DNA of 64,000 bases, taken from assembly GCA_016712535.1 (NCBI GenBank), contig JADJQW010000002.1, positions 310,001-374,000 on the forward strand, read 5' to 3'. A program made the position numbers and the translations under genes. Source of the stretch: Flavobacteriales bacterium. GTDB lineage: Bacteria > Bacteroidota > Bacteroidia > Flavobacteriales_F > PHOS-HE28. Below are positions 1 to 9,200 of the stretch, one piece after another; position 1 is the first letter of the stretch; each line of letters opens with the position of its first letter. Under the pieces are notes generated by a model. It was not told the DNA's origin. It searched no databases and saw nothing but the letters and a program-made list of their open reading frames with translations.

Positions 1-633
1 AGCGAGATCACCTACCAGATGGGGCGTCCAAAAGGTGAGTACAAGACCTATTACCCTACCGGCAAGGTGGAGGAGCTGGGCACCTGGGACCTCGACCGCA
101 ATACGGGCAAGTTCCAGCGCTACCACCCCAACGGCAAGCTCGCGCAGGACTTCGTCTTCAATCCCTATGGAATGCGCGATGGCGAGCAGAAGTACTACCA
201 CGAGAACGGCCAGCTCGCCGTGGCGGTGAATGTCGAAGAAGGCAAGGAGGATGGCGCGCTCAAGCGTTACGACGAGAAGGGCCAACTCACCCAGAACGCG
301 CAATTCAACGATGGCGTGATCGATGCTGCCAACAGCAAGTGGATCAAGCCGGTCGTTAAGGCCGATGATGTGAAGGTGGATCCGAAAGCGGAGCCTGCTC
401 CAGCCCCGGCGCCCACGGAGCGCACCAACGCAGTGGTCTTCCGCGAGAACGGCTTCAATACGCTCTATGACAAGCAGCTCCGCCTCTCGCAGCAGGGCGA
501 GTTCAAGGATGGCCGTCTCTGGGACGGCAAGCGCTACGAGTATGACCGCAACGGCATCCTCGACCGCATCAAGATGTACAAGCAGGGCCGTTACCTGGGC
601 GATGCGGTGATCACGGAGGAGGACTTGAAGTAG
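1..633 (+). CDS. MORN-repeat (YwqK-like) protein, 5' end outside the window
   Basis: The frame is open from the first base of the window, so the ATG at 19 is probably internal and the N-terminus is missing. The visible part carries successive YYPTGK, YHPNGK, YYHENGQ and RYDEKGQ units, the signature of MORN-like repeats in the family often labelled 'toxin-antitoxin system YwqK family antitoxin'. A Pro/Ala-rich linker around residues 120-135 separates these from a last repeat pair near the C-terminus. In Bacteroidota such proteins are common and usually of unknown role; the antitoxin label is only a family name and no toxin partner is visible here. I see no membrane segment in the visible part. 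Confidence 0.75.
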   Translation, partial: SEITYQMGRPKGEYKTYYPTGKVEELGTWDLDRNTGKFQRYHPNGKLAQDFVFNPYGMRDGEQKYYHENGQLAVAVNVEEGKEDGALKRYDEKGQLTQNAQFNDGVIDAANSKWIKPVVKADDVKVDPKAEPAPAPAPTERTNAVVFRENGFNTLYDKQLRLSQQGEFKDGRLWDGKRYEYDRNGILDRIKMYKQGRYLGDAVITEEDLK

Positions 634-657
634 CCTTCGCCGCGAAGAGCGCCCGGC

Positions 658-665
658 TATCTTCG
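658..665 (+). promoter_or_regulatory. -7 promoter element of scoA
   Basis: TATCTTCG matches the Bacteroidota -7 consensus TAnnTTTG with C for the third T. It ends 18 nt before the scoA ATG. No convincing -33 TTG at the usual distance. Confidence 0.45.
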
Positions 666-683
666 GCGCTCAATCATTCGCGC

Positions 684-1382
684 ATGAACAAGTTGGTGGC
701 CGGTCCCGATGAGGCCCTCGATGGCCTGAAGGACAACATGACGCTCATGGTGGGCGGCTTCGGGCTGTGCGGCATCCCGGAGAACCTGATCGCGGCCATG
801 GTGCGCCGGGGAACGAAGGGCCTCACCTGCATCAGCAACAACGCGGGCGTCGATGACTTCGGGCTGGGCCTGCTGCTGAAGACGCGGCAGATCAAGAAGA
901 TGATCAGCAGCTACGTGGGCGAGAACGACGAGTTCGAGCGGCAGATGCTCAGCGGAGAACTGGAGGTGGAACTGATTCCCCAAGGCACGCTGGCCGAACG
1001 CTGCCGTGCGGGCGGCGCAGGGATCCCCGCGTTCTTCACGCCAGCGGGCTATGGCACCGAGGTGGGCGAGGGGAAGGAGGCCCGCGAGTTCAACGGGAAG
1101 ATGCACGTGCTCGAGAGCTGGCTCCGCGCCGATTTCGCATTGGTGAAGGCCTGGAAGGGCGATCGTTTCGGCAACCTGGTGTACAAGCGCACGGCGCGCA
1201 ATTTCAATCCCATGATGGCCATGGCGGGCAAGGTCACCGTGGCCGAAGTGGAGCAGCTCGTGGAGCCCGGCGAGCTCGATCCGGATCAGATCCACACGCC
1301 GGGCATCTTCGTGCAGCGCATCTTCCAAGGCACCGGCTACGAGAAGCGCATCGAGCAGCGCACGGTGCGCAAGCGCGCCTGA
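684..1382 (+). CDS. scoA: 3-oxoacid CoA-transferase subunit A
   Basis: This is the alpha subunit of a succinyl-CoA:3-ketoacid (or acetoacetate) CoA-transferase, which moves CoA between succinyl-CoA and a 3-oxoacid in ketone-body or butyrate-type metabolism in the cytoplasm. At 232 residues it has the usual length of a separate A subunit. The GGFGLCGIP motif lies at residues 24-32 and the family segment SNNAG follows; the Gly-rich FTPAGYGTEV segment is also typical. The catalytic Glu belongs to subunit B, which is not adjacent: it lies about 5.3 kb downstream at 6642, an unusual split. The next gene, a GT-C membrane protein, starts 7 nt after the stop and is probably co-transcribed. The exact acyl substrate cannot be read from sequence. 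Confidence 0.93.
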   Translation: MNKLVAGPDEALDGLKDNMTLMVGGFGLCGIPENLIAAMVRRGTKGLTCISNNAGVDDFGLGLLLKTRQIKKMISSYVGENDEFERQMLSGELEVELIPQGTLAERCRAGGAGIPAFFTPAGYGTEVGEGKEAREFNGKMHVLESWLRADFALVKAWKGDRFGNLVYKRTARNFNPMMAMAGKVTVAEVEQLVEPGELDPDQIHTPGIFVQRIFQGTGYEKRIEQRTVRKRA

Positions 1383-1389
1383 CGCCTCC

Positions 1390-3153
1390 ATGGCCATGCG
1401 CGGTGAACGGCTCGCCTGCATCGCGGTGGGCTTAGCGGCCTTCCTGTACCTCTTCTTGCGCGCGGCCTTCGTCCCGCTCACCCACGACGAGGCCGCCACC
1501 TTCCAGACCTACGTGCTCACGGGCGATTACCTGCCCTACCTCGCGCATTGGGATGCCGGCAATCATCTGTTGAGCACGGCGGTAACGCGTGCGGCATATC
1601 TGCTCTTCGGGCCATCGCCGCTGGCCTTGCGGGCCTTCTCGTTGATCGGCTTCTTGCTCTGGGCGCTGTATGCCTGGCGCATCACACGACCCATCGAGAA
1701 TGGCCTCATCCGCATGAGCACGGTGGTTGCGCTTCTGCTCACGCCCTTCGTCATCGAGTTCTTCGCGCTCTTTCGTGGCTACGGACCTTCGCTCGCCTTC
1801 CTCCTCATGGCGCTGCATCATCTGCTGCGCTTGTTGGTCCACGCGCGCCGCACCGATCTCCTCCTCATTCTTGTAGCCGCGCTGTTGGCCTGCGTGGCGT
1901 CCCTCACGCTGCTCATCGCGTGGTGCATGATCCTTGCGGCTACCGTTGCGATCGTGTTCCGCAGCCTTCGCCGCGATGCCCGTGCCTGGCTGGCGGTGAT
2001 CATGTTGGGCGCCGTACCGCTGGTGCTCGCCGCGCAATACTCGTTCGAGCTCTCGGCGCGCGGCCTGCTCTACTTCGGCACCGATGCCGGCCTTGTCAAC
2101 GGTACCATGGCCTCCTTGGGCCGATGGGCTCTCGGTGTGGATGCTCCGCGCTTGGGCGCGGCCCTGATTCTTCTGCCCTTGCCCGTTGGAATGTTGGCCT
2201 TGCGTACCGGCCATCACCGCACGGAGATCGGCGCGTTGCTGCTGCTCATCATCGGTGAGCTGCTCGGTCGCTTCGTGTTGGCCGAGGCCTTCGACGTGCT
2301 CTACCCGCAGGACCGCACCGCCATGCACCTCGTTCCGGTCCTGCTGCTCTTGTCCGTGTTCTCCGTTGATGCACTGACACAGGATCGGCCTTGGATGCGC
2401 TGGGCCGCGCTGCTCGTTCTGGCGCTGCCGATTCGAACGGTTCTTTTCGCCAATCTCGACCGCACGGCCTATTGGCCGGAGCAAGCGATTCCTGCGGAGG
2501 TCTTCGATGCGGTAGAGCGATTGCAGCAACACAGCGCGCGTCCCTTGCTCATCGGCGGCTACCACCAGAATGCGGCCGTTTGGGCGTTCGGCAGCATGCG
2601 TCACGGCGGCACGCTGCCTTTCCTCGATAGCGACGGATTCCCGCAGCCCACCTGCGACCTTCTCCTCATCGACCCGACCTATTTCAAGGCGCCTGCCGGT
2701 TTCAGCACGATCACCTCTGCGCCGCATGGCAAGCTCGCGCTCATGCAGCGTGATGAGCCCTTGAGCACCTTGCTCCTTCTCGACACCGCCTTCACCATTG
2801 TAGAGACCGATGCCGAGTTCGTTGAGCTGTTGGTGGCCGAAGATGCTGCGCTGGATAGCGGCGAATGGCTGATCGAGCTCCATGCCGAGCTGCACAGCGC
2901 CTCAGCTCCGCTCGACCTCCGCTTCGTGGTGGAGCTGAAGGATGCCGATGGCGGCACGCTCCATTACGATGTGGTGGACGCGCAGCGCTTGCGCACGCAT
3001 TGGCAAGGCGAGTCATGGCGCTTGATCCGGCGCGTGCCGCTTCAGGATCATGCGTCGACGCGGCGCGTCTGCTATTTCTGGAATCCGAAGCGCCACTCGT
3101 TCAAGGCACCGAGCGTGCGGCTGAAGGTGCACCGCCTTGAATCCGCACGATGA
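1390..3153 (+). CDS. GT-C-like multi-pass membrane glycosyltransferase (paralogue 1)
   Basis: A 587-residue protein with about ten hydrophobic segments in the first 350 residues and a soluble C-terminal part. After the first membrane segment comes LTHDEAATF (D33-E34), placed like the acidic catalytic motif of GT-C enzymes that use polyprenyl-phosphate sugars. Further conserved blocks are GNHLLS, LFGPSPLALR, FRGYG and DRTAMH. The C-terminal region after DRTAYWPEQAIP ends in a probable beta-rich domain shared with the next gene (FWNPKR here, FWEPQR there). Starts 7 nt after scoA and overlaps the next gene by 4 nt (ATGA), so the three are likely one transcript. Sugar and acceptor are unknown. 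A protein or lipid glycosyltransferase is inferred; a different polytopic function is possible. Confidence 0.72.
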   Translation: MAMRGERLACIAVGLAAFLYLFLRAAFVPLTHDEAATFQTYVLTGDYLPYLAHWDAGNHLLSTAVTRAAYLLFGPSPLALRAFSLIGFLLWALYAWRITRPIENGLIRMSTVVALLLTPFVIEFFALFRGYGPSLAFLLMALHHLLRLLVHARRTDLLLILVAALLACVASLTLLIAWCMILAATVAIVFRSLRRDARAWLAVIMLGAVPLVLAAQYSFELSARGLLYFGTDAGLVNGTMASLGRWALGVDAPRLGAALILLPLPVGMLALRTGHHRTEIGALLLLIIGELLGRFVLAEAFDVLYPQDRTAMHLVPVLLLLSVFSVDALTQDRPWMRWAALLVLALPIRTVLFANLDRTAYWPEQAIPAEVFDAVERLQQHSARPLLIGGYHQNAAVWAFGSMRHGGTLPFLDSDGFPQPTCDLLLIDPTYFKAPAGFSTITSAPHGKLALMQRDEPLSTLLLLDTAFTIVETDAEFVELLVAEDAALDSGEWLIELHAELHSASAPLDLRFVVELKDADGGTLHYDVVDAQRLRTHWQGESWRLIRRVPLQDHASTRRVCYFWNPKRHSFKAPSVRLKVHRLESAR

Positions 3154-4904
3154 TGAGCGATCCGGTCACTCGGAAGGAGCGTTGGCCCTTCGTCGGTTTG
3201 GCGGCCGTACTGTTCGCGTACGTATTGCTGCGTGCCTTGCTGGTGCCGTTCGTCCATGACGAGGCCACTTCCTTCATCGCCTATGCCCAGCCAGGCACCT
3301 ATCTGCCCTTCGCGTCGATGTGGGATGCGAACAACCACTACCTCAACAGCCTGTGCGGGCACGTCGGCTTCAAGCTCTTCGGACTGCATCCACTCGCGCT
3401 GCGCTGGGCCAGCGTGCTCAGTTATCTGCTTTTCGCGTTCGCTGCATGGCGCTTCGGCACGCGGATGAGCCGGCCCGTGCGCTGGCTGCTCTGGCCAGCG
3501 CTGCTTGCCTGTCCATTCGCACTCGTTTTCTTCTCGCTCTTCCGAGGTTATGGGCCCGCGCTCGCCCTGCTGCTCATCGCCATCGAACAGGCCTTGCGCT
3601 ACGCGGAGCACAGCGCAACGAAGCACCTCTTGTGGAGCCTGATTGCGCTCGATGCCGCGCTGGGCTTCATGATGGCTCTGCTGCCTGTGGCCTCGGTGCT
3701 TCTGCTCCTGTTGCTTTCAGGTGCGTGGCGAAACCGCGATCAACTGGTTGTGTGGTGCGTGCTCGGCTTGCTGCCCTTTGCGCTGTTCGCGGCGCTGGCG
3801 CGATACATGGCTTCGCTCGGCTTGCTGTATCAAGGAAGCACTGCGGGCTATGCGGAGGTCACGGTCGCGTCCTTGCTCAGGTACGCGCTGGGGATCGATG
3901 GCACTGTTCTGGCCACCGCCATCGCGGGCGGATTCTTTTTGCTCGCAATTGCGCTACTGCTAGTACATCGTCGCATCAAGCTCCCGAGCGCGCCCATCGT
4001 GATCGGCGCGTTGCTCTTGGGCGAATTCATGTTGCGTTGGCTCCTCGCCAAGATCATGGGATTGAACTATGCCGAGGACCGCACCGCGCTGCACGTGCTC
4101 TTGCTCGCCGTCCTTTTCGTGGCATTCGCGGCCGATGCGCTGCGCAAGATTCATGCACGCGCATGGCTGGTTGCGCTGACCTTGTTGGTGCTCCCCTTGC
4201 GCACGATGCTCACCATCAACGTTGATCGCACGGGGCTTTGGCCGGAGCAGTCCATTCCGGAGCGGTTCATCGCGCGCATCGATTCACTGGAAGCCGAGCT
4301 CGGGCGACCAGCCTTGGTGGGCATGCATCGGCTGGCCCTTCTGCCGTTCGGGCTGGAGAGCCGCCTGCATGGGAACGACCGCGACGGCACGGCGACGCTT
4401 TGGCCGAACACGCCAGCCGATGGGCGTTTCGCCGTGAAGGGAACCCCCTTCGATGAAGACTCGCGCTATTTCATGGCGGACAGCGCTGAGAACGGTTTGA
4501 TGCTCTACCTGCGCCGCGAAGCATGGCGGGGCAGCACGTTCACCGACACCCTCTTTGAGCTGCAGTCCATGGGTTTGGATCGTTCCAAAGGCCTTGCGAT
4601 TACAGTGGACCGGTTGCGCATGTCCGATGCGGTCGTGGTGCTGCATGGAACCCTGCGCGGGCAGCAATCACTCGACCTCCGCGCGTGCGTGGCCGTTTTC
4701 GACTCAGCGGGCACGGCGATTCACGCCGATCACATCATGCTGGCCACGCGCCGAGCGCATTGGAGCGGCGAGCCATGGCGCACCGCGCTGCTCATCCCGA
4801 GGTGCACCGATGCCGCGCGGGCCGAGGTCTTCTTCTGGGAGCCGCAGCGCAAGGGCTTCACCATCGAGCATGCACGCATGCGGGTGCTAGCGATGGAGGA
4901 GTGA
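3150..4904 (+). CDS. GT-C-like multi-pass membrane glycosyltransferase (paralogue 2)
   Basis: A 584-residue paralogue of the preceding gene with the same order of blocks: FVHDEATSF (D37-E38), ANNHYLNSL, LFGLHPLALR, FRGYG, EDRTALH, DRTGLWPEQSIP, and a C-terminal soluble domain containing SGEPWRTALL and FWEPQR. About ten membrane segments precede the soluble domain. The start overlaps the upstream stop (ATGA), implying translational coupling; a second ATG follows directly at 3153. The close agreement in domain order, including the C-terminal domain, points to tandem duplication. Activity is inferred from GT-C-like features only; the donor is presumably a polyprenyl-phosphate sugar, made perhaps by one of the two family-2 glycosyltransferases nearby. 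Confidence 0.72.
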   Translation: MMSDPVTRKERWPFVGLAAVLFAYVLLRALLVPFVHDEATSFIAYAQPGTYLPFASMWDANNHYLNSLCGHVGFKLFGLHPLALRWASVLSYLLFAFAAWRFGTRMSRPVRWLLWPALLACPFALVFFSLFRGYGPALALLLIAIEQALRYAEHSATKHLLWSLIALDAALGFMMALLPVASVLLLLLLSGAWRNRDQLVVWCVLGLLPFALFAALARYMASLGLLYQGSTAGYAEVTVASLLRYALGIDGTVLATAIAGGFFLLAIALLLVHRRIKLPSAPIVIGALLLGEFMLRWLLAKIMGLNYAEDRTALHVLLLAVLFVAFAADALRKIHARAWLVALTLLVLPLRTMLTINVDRTGLWPEQSIPERFIARIDSLEAELGRPALVGMHRLALLPFGLESRLHGNDRDGTATLWPNTPADGRFAVKGTPFDEDSRYFMADSAENGLMLYLRREAWRGSTFTDTLFELQSMGLDRSKGLAITVDRLRMSDAVVVLHGTLRGQQSLDLRACVAVFDSAGTAIHADHIMLATRRAHWSGEPWRTALLIPRCTDAARAEVFFWEPQRKGFTIEHARMRVLAMEE

Positions 4905-4913
4905 GGCGTGCGC

Positions 4914-4952
4914 CACGAGGTCTTGTCGAAGGCAGAACAGGTTGCTCGTGGA
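4914..4952. terminator. Possible bidirectional terminator hairpin
   Basis: CCACGAG (4914-4920) and CTCGTGG (4946-4952) form a perfect 7-bp inverted repeat with a 25-nt loop, in the 82-bp gap between convergent genes. There is no T-run, so this is weak. Confidence 0.25.
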
Positions 4953-4986
4953 AGGTGCGCGTATTCACGCTGTCACTCGTGTGCAA

Positions 4987-6582
4987 TCAGCGCGTCGCCG
5001 GTCGCCGTGTGGCAGGGTCGTAGCTCCACGATGGGGTCTTGAGCAGGAATACGCCATTGCGTTCGATCCGCTCGTAAGGAACAGGCAGCTTGTCTGCGAT
5101 TTGGGATTCATCGAGGTCTTTATGCATCAGCACGAAATCATATTGCATCAGCTCGCCGCTAGGCGCCGTGTAGAACATGTCCTCGCGATTGACATGAATG
5201 AAGATGGCCAGATCAGGGAAAACGGGCAATACGGTGAGGCCCTCCCGCGAGAACATGGACACCACTTTGGCGTCCCAGTAATTCGCCACGCCAAGTTTCA
5301 GGCCGTGCTCTTTGGCGAGCGCATCTAGCTCCGTGACGCGCCCAGGCATGAAGTCGGCGAGCCGGGCATAATCCCGGAACTGGAGGCAGGCCCAGAGCGC
5401 GGGTGCGCCGACCAGGATCAGCATGCATGCGAAGCAAGCGCGTGCTGCCTGTGGCGACCAGCTGCCCAATGCAACCCCAAGGGCGAAGGGCGAAAGGAGG
5501 AAGGCGGCGTAGTTGTAGCGAATCGAATCCGCTCCATCGAACGAGCCGTTCAGGACCGGAGCGAGCAGCACTATCGGGAAGAACATCACGGCCATGGCTT
5601 GAAGGACGAATCGACGGATGGAGCCATTGTCCCCGGCACGAACAGCACGTGGCCACCGAGAGGTGAGCCGCACCGCGGAGCGAAGAGAGCCGCAGAACAC
5701 GGCTAGCATGGTCATCACCAGGAACACGCCCAGTGGGCCGTTCCAGAAATACCACCTCATCTGTTCGATGAACCAGCTCCAAGAGCTGCCGATGCGATCG
5801 AAGGCGAGCAGGGCATAAGGATCCGCCAGTCGCATCGGAAAGGCATCCAGCACGGCCTTCAGCAGTAAATGGCCAGACAACACACTGAGTGGGATGAGCG
5901 AAGTGAGCACTATCGCTCGTGGCCTCCCCGTCGGATTGATGCAAAGAAGCAAGCTGGCGAGCGTTGCCGGACCGACGAACATCAACCAGAACAGCTTGTC
6001 GGAAATGGCGCCGAGAAGCACGACGGCGATCAAGGCCGCAAGCTCCCACGCAACAATGCGTCCGACCAAGCGAAGCAGGAGCCAGGTGGCGATAAGCGCA
6101 TTGACGAGCGCGCCCATGTGGTAGGCATTGATCAGCAGCTGGAAGGTGGTGATGAAATCATCGTCCCACCATCCGGAGAACACGGGCAAGACCATCATCA
6201 GGAATCCAGCTGCGATGCCCTTGTCGTCTCCGACCACCCTGTTCTCCATCAGAATGGCTCGGAGAAGCAGGCCGATGAGCACGAACTGCACGATAGGGTA
6301 CAAGTAGGAAGCCAAGCGGAAATCCACCACCAGTGCATTCATCGCTGAGTACAGGACCATGTCGGGGAAGAAGTTCGGCGCCGGGTTCAGGTACCAATCG
6401 CCCAAGCTGTTGCCATCGACGATGCAGTCCTTGTAGACGGAAGGCATGTACAGGGCATCGGTCATGAAGAGGTACTCGAGGTCGACTTGATCAGCGCGTA
6501 GCAGGGCTGCGCCGATAGCGAGACAGCCGATTGCCAGAGCAATCGATGACCACAGCTTGCCTACAGGTTGCGGGTGTGACAT
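4987..6582 (-). CDS. Polytopic membrane protein, possible glycosyltransferase
   Basis: A 531-residue protein with about eleven hydrophobic segments, read against its neighbours. It lacks the DEA/RGYG set of the four paralogues. After the first membrane segment comes YLFMTDALYMP followed by NPAPNFFPD in the first extracytoplasmic loop; acidic residues there resemble the position of GT-C catalytic residues, but the family is not one I can name. A modest soluble tail (residues about 430-531) follows the last segment and includes FSREGLTVLP. It lies between the tandem GT-C pair and scoB, divergent from scoB, with a 59-bp gap. By context it may belong to the same glycosylation region; that is inference. 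Confidence 0.6.
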   Translation of the reverse strand: MSHPQPVGKLWSSIALAIGCLAIGAALLRADQVDLEYLFMTDALYMPSVYKDCIVDGNSLGDWYLNPAPNFFPDMVLYSAMNALVVDFRLASYLYPIVQFVLIGLLLRAILMENRVVGDDKGIAAGFLMMVLPVFSGWWDDDFITTFQLLINAYHMGALVNALIATWLLLRLVGRIVAWELAALIAVVLLGAISDKLFWLMFVGPATLASLLLCINPTGRPRAIVLTSLIPLSVLSGHLLLKAVLDAFPMRLADPYALLAFDRIGSSWSWFIEQMRWYFWNGPLGVFLVMTMLAVFCGSLRSAVRLTSRWPRAVRAGDNGSIRRFVLQAMAVMFFPIVLLAPVLNGSFDGADSIRYNYAAFLLSPFALGVALGSWSPQAARACFACMLILVGAPALWACLQFRDYARLADFMPGRVTELDALAKEHGLKLGVANYWDAKVVSMFSREGLTVLPVFPDLAIFIHVNREDMFYTAPSGELMQYDFVLMHKDLDESQIADKLPVPYERIERNGVFLLKTPSWSYDPATRRPATR

Positions 6583-6618
6583 CGTCTCACGGGCCGAAGC
6601 CAGCCGAACGCGGGCTTC

Positions 6619-6626
6619 TACATTTG
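6619..6626 (+). promoter_or_regulatory. -7 promoter element of scoB
   Basis: TACATTTG is an exact TAnnTTTG match ending 15 nt before the chosen scoB ATG at 6642. It supports the short start over the in-frame ATG at 6531, which lies inside the opposite gene. It also means scoB can be transcribed independently of scoA. Confidence 0.6.
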
Positions 6627-6641
6627 ACCCAAACGTACCGA

Positions 6642-7298
6642 ATGGCGCTCACCAAGGAGCAGATGGCCAAGCGCATCGCGCGCGAGCTGCGCGATGGCTA
6701 CTACGTGAACCTCGGCATCGGAATCCCCACGCTGGTGGCCAACTACATCCCTGAAGGGATCAACGTGGTGCTGCAGAGCGAGAACGGGATCCTGGGCATG
6801 GGGCCATTCCCCTACGAGGGCGAGGAGGACGCCGACCTGATCAACGCCGGCAAGCAGACCGTAACCCTGCTCGGCGGCAGCAGCATCTTCGACAGCGCCA
6901 CCAGCTTCGCCATGATCCGCGGGCAGCACGTGCAGCTCACCGTTCTGGGCGCCATGGAGGTGAGCGATAACGGCGACATCGCCAATTGGAAGATCCCCGG
7001 CAAGATGGTGAAGGGCATGGGCGGCGCCATGGACCTGGTGGCCAGCGCCGACAACATCATCGTGTGCATGATGCACGCCAACAAAGCGGGCGAGAGCAAG
7101 CTCTTGAAGAAGTGCTCCCTGCCGCTCACCGGTGTGGCCTGCGTGAAGAAGGTGGTCACCGACCTCGGCGTGTTCGACATCACCCCGGACGGCTTTGAGT
7201 TGATCGAGCGCGCACCGGGGGTGAGCGTGGACGAGATCAAGGCGAAGACCGAAGGCCGCTTGGTGGTGAAGGGCGAGGTGCCGGAGATGACCGTGTGA
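6642..7298 (+). CDS. scoB: 3-oxoacid CoA-transferase subunit B
   Basis: The beta subunit (218 residues) of the CoA-transferase whose A subunit is at 684. The SENG motif carries the catalytic glutamate (E47), which forms the glutamyl-CoA thioester in this family; NLGIGIPT (23-30) and GGSSIFDSA are other family blocks. The start at 6642 gives the standard N-terminus (MALTKEQMAKRIAREL) and sits just after a -7 promoter element. Normally scoA and scoB are adjacent and often overlap; here three membrane-protein genes, one inverted, separate them. The following GT-C gene overlaps the stop by 4 nt if its GTG start is used. Function is secure as a class; the exact 3-oxoacid is not known. Confidence 0.93.
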   Translation: MALTKEQMAKRIARELRDGYYVNLGIGIPTLVANYIPEGINVVLQSENGILGMGPFPYEGEEDADLINAGKQTVTLLGGSSIFDSATSFAMIRGQHVQLTVLGAMEVSDNGDIANWKIPGKMVKGMGGAMDLVASADNIIVCMMHANKAGESKLLKKCSLPLTGVACVKKVVTDLGVFDITPDGFELIERAPGVSVDEIKAKTEGRLVVKGEVPEMTV

Positions 7299-9148
7299 CC
7301 GGGATGCGCCCACTGGATGTGCGGCACGGGATCCAGCTGCGCTGGACCCTCGGAGCCTGCGCGGCGCTCTTGCTGGCATACATCGGCATTCGCGCGCAAA
7401 CAGTGTCCTTCAGCTGGGATGAGGCTTTCACGTTCATGCACCATGTCCGCAAGGGCAAGCTGGTGATCCTTGAGCATGACAGTGCTTCGGCGAATCACCA
7501 TGCGCTGAACGTGTGGGGCATGTGGCTCGCCATGAAGCTCTTCGGCCCCCACGACTTCGCCATGCGCATGCCCAACCTCATCGGTGGTGCCATCTACCTC
7601 TACGCTGCCGTGCGCTTGGCCCTGCGCGCACCCAGTGCCGCGCTCGCGCTGGCATCGTTCGTGCTCCTGTGCGCGCATCCCTACCTGCTCGACTTCTTCA
7701 GCCTCGCGCGCGGCTATGGCATCTCCAACGGCCTGCTGCTGCTCTCGCTCTGGCAGTTGCATCGCTTCGCGACGGAAGGCCATGAGCCGCGCTTCGCCGT
7801 GCAGAGCGTCCTATCTGCTTCGGCGGCCGTGCTGGCGCATACCATCATCCTCAATTACCTGCTCGGCCTGATCGCGGTGCTGGCGGCTGTGCTGCTGCTC
7901 GATGCGAGGCGCGAACAGAAGCGCCTTCTGACCAGCGCTCTGCTCCGGATCATGCTGATCGCGGCCGTGGTCCTGGCCTTCGTCGTCTGGAACGCCGTCG
8001 GGATGTATCAGGGCGAAGCGCTCTTCCACGGCAGCGAGGGGCCTTGGAAGGGCATGCTCGGCACCTTGGCCGTCATGCTCGCCTACCACCAGCACTTGCC
8101 GATGGAGCCCTTGCAGGCCATGAGCCTGTTCCTCGGTGCGCTTGTGGTCGCTTGCATCGCGGCCTTCGCCATGGCACGGAAGACATCTGCATCGCAGCCG
8201 CTGATCCTCGGGCTGATCGTGACCGCGATCACCTTTTTGGCCTTTATGGCACAGGAGCTCCTGCTCGGATTGCACTGGCCATCCTCCCGCACGGCGCTCT
8301 TCCTGGTGCCGTTGCTCGGATGGCTGTTCGTGTGCGCGCTGTTCGCGTGGGGAAGGCCTACGGCTTCGATGCTCGGTGCCGGTTTCGCGCTGGCCTTGGC
8401 GCTGCACCTGATCCGGGCCGCCAACTTCGGGTACGCAGCGGAGTGGAGGGAATCCGGACATGTGCGCGGGCACTTGATGATGGCACTCGACGACCGCGTT
8501 CACACGGGTGCACGAAGGCCGGTCACCACGATGAGCAGCCCGGTGTCCTGCGGCTCCTCGCTCGGCTACTACCTGCGCGTGACCGGCGCTCTTCAGTTGG
8601 TGAGCGTGCATCAGCCCGGCCAAGGCGAGCTGCCGAGGTGCGATTATCACCTGGTCACAGGAGATGGCTCATCCCTGGTGGAGCCCGAGTGGTCATTGAT
8701 GCACCGCTCCAGCACCGGAACCGCGCTGTACCGCGATGAGCGCATGCATCGCCGCTTTGAGGCTCCGGTTCATGAAGCCCTCCTGCCCGGGACATTGTCC
8801 AACGACACGGTCGCGCATGGCATGCCCAAGCCGACCCTGGTCTGGGTGGTGCCCGATGGCCTGGGAGATGCCCAGGTGCTCGTATCGGGCACCGTGCGCG
8901 CCCTTGAGCAGAGCGATGCCAGCTGGCTCACCCTTACGGTCGATCATCTCCGTGATGGTGATCTCGTCGGGCATCTGGACCTGGCCTCGCATTATCAGGT
9001 GCCGCGATATGGCGATTGGTACGATGCGGGAATCGTATTCGCGCCGAAGAGCCTGCGGCCCGGTGATGAGCTGCGGTTCTCGGCGATCCCTTATTTGCTG
9101 TCGCCGCGGATACAGTTGGGCGATATGCGGCTGTTCGTGACCCGATGA
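7295..9148 (+). CDS. GT-C-like multi-pass membrane glycosyltransferase (paralogue 3)
   Basis: About 615 residues: ten or so membrane segments and a C-terminal soluble domain of roughly 220 residues. It has the paralogue set: FSWDEAFTF just after the first membrane segment, ANHHALNVW, LFGPHDFAMR, ARGYG and SRTALF. The GTG at 7295 overlaps the scoB stop (GTGA); the ATG at 7304 is an equally good start, leaving a small gap. The soluble tail contains two stretches that look like beta-sandwich sequence and ends with a DMRLFV segment. Placement directly behind scoB mirrors the placement of paralogue 1 directly behind scoA. The substrate is unknown; the glycosyltransferase role is inferred. Confidence 0.7.
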   Translation: MTGMRPLDVRHGIQLRWTLGACAALLLAYIGIRAQTVSFSWDEAFTFMHHVRKGKLVILEHDSASANHHALNVWGMWLAMKLFGPHDFAMRMPNLIGGAIYLYAAVRLALRAPSAALALASFVLLCAHPYLLDFFSLARGYGISNGLLLLSLWQLHRFATEGHEPRFAVQSVLSASAAVLAHTIILNYLLGLIAVLAAVLLLDARREQKRLLTSALLRIMLIAAVVLAFVVWNAVGMYQGEALFHGSEGPWKGMLGTLAVMLAYHQHLPMEPLQAMSLFLGALVVACIAAFAMARKTSASQPLILGLIVTAITFLAFMAQELLLGLHWPSSRTALFLVPLLGWLFVCALFAWGRPTASMLGAGFALALALHLIRAANFGYAAEWRESGHVRGHLMMALDDRVHTGARRPVTTMSSPVSCGSSLGYYLRVTGALQLVSVHQPGQGELPRCDYHLVTGDGSSLVEPEWSLMHRSSTGTALYRDERMHRRFEAPVHEALLPGTLSNDTVAHGMPKPTLVWVVPDGLGDAQVLVSGTVRALEQSDASWLTLTVDHLRDGDLVGHLDLASHYQVPRYGDWYDAGIVFAPKSLRPGDELRFSAIPYLLSPRIQLGDMRLFVTR

Positions 9149-9178
9149 ATGCCAAGTCCGTGTTCGCGGGAGAACCCC

Positions 9179-9186
9179 CAACTTCG
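9179..9186 (+). promoter_or_regulatory. Weak -7-like element before the GT2 gene
   Basis: CAACTTCG differs from TAnnTTCG at the first base and ends 14 nt before the ATG at 9201. Confidence 0.25.
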
Positions 9187-9200
9187 CCAGCCCTGAATTC

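Noticed and set aside
19..633. Complete toxin-antitoxin system at the left edge
   Set aside because: The YwqK/MORN label is a family name; no toxin-like neighbour is visible and the gene is cut by the window edge.
1432..2895. 487-residue minus-strand open frame
   Set aside because: Antisense to the first GT-C gene; Glu/Gln/Arg-rich without domain or membrane pattern.
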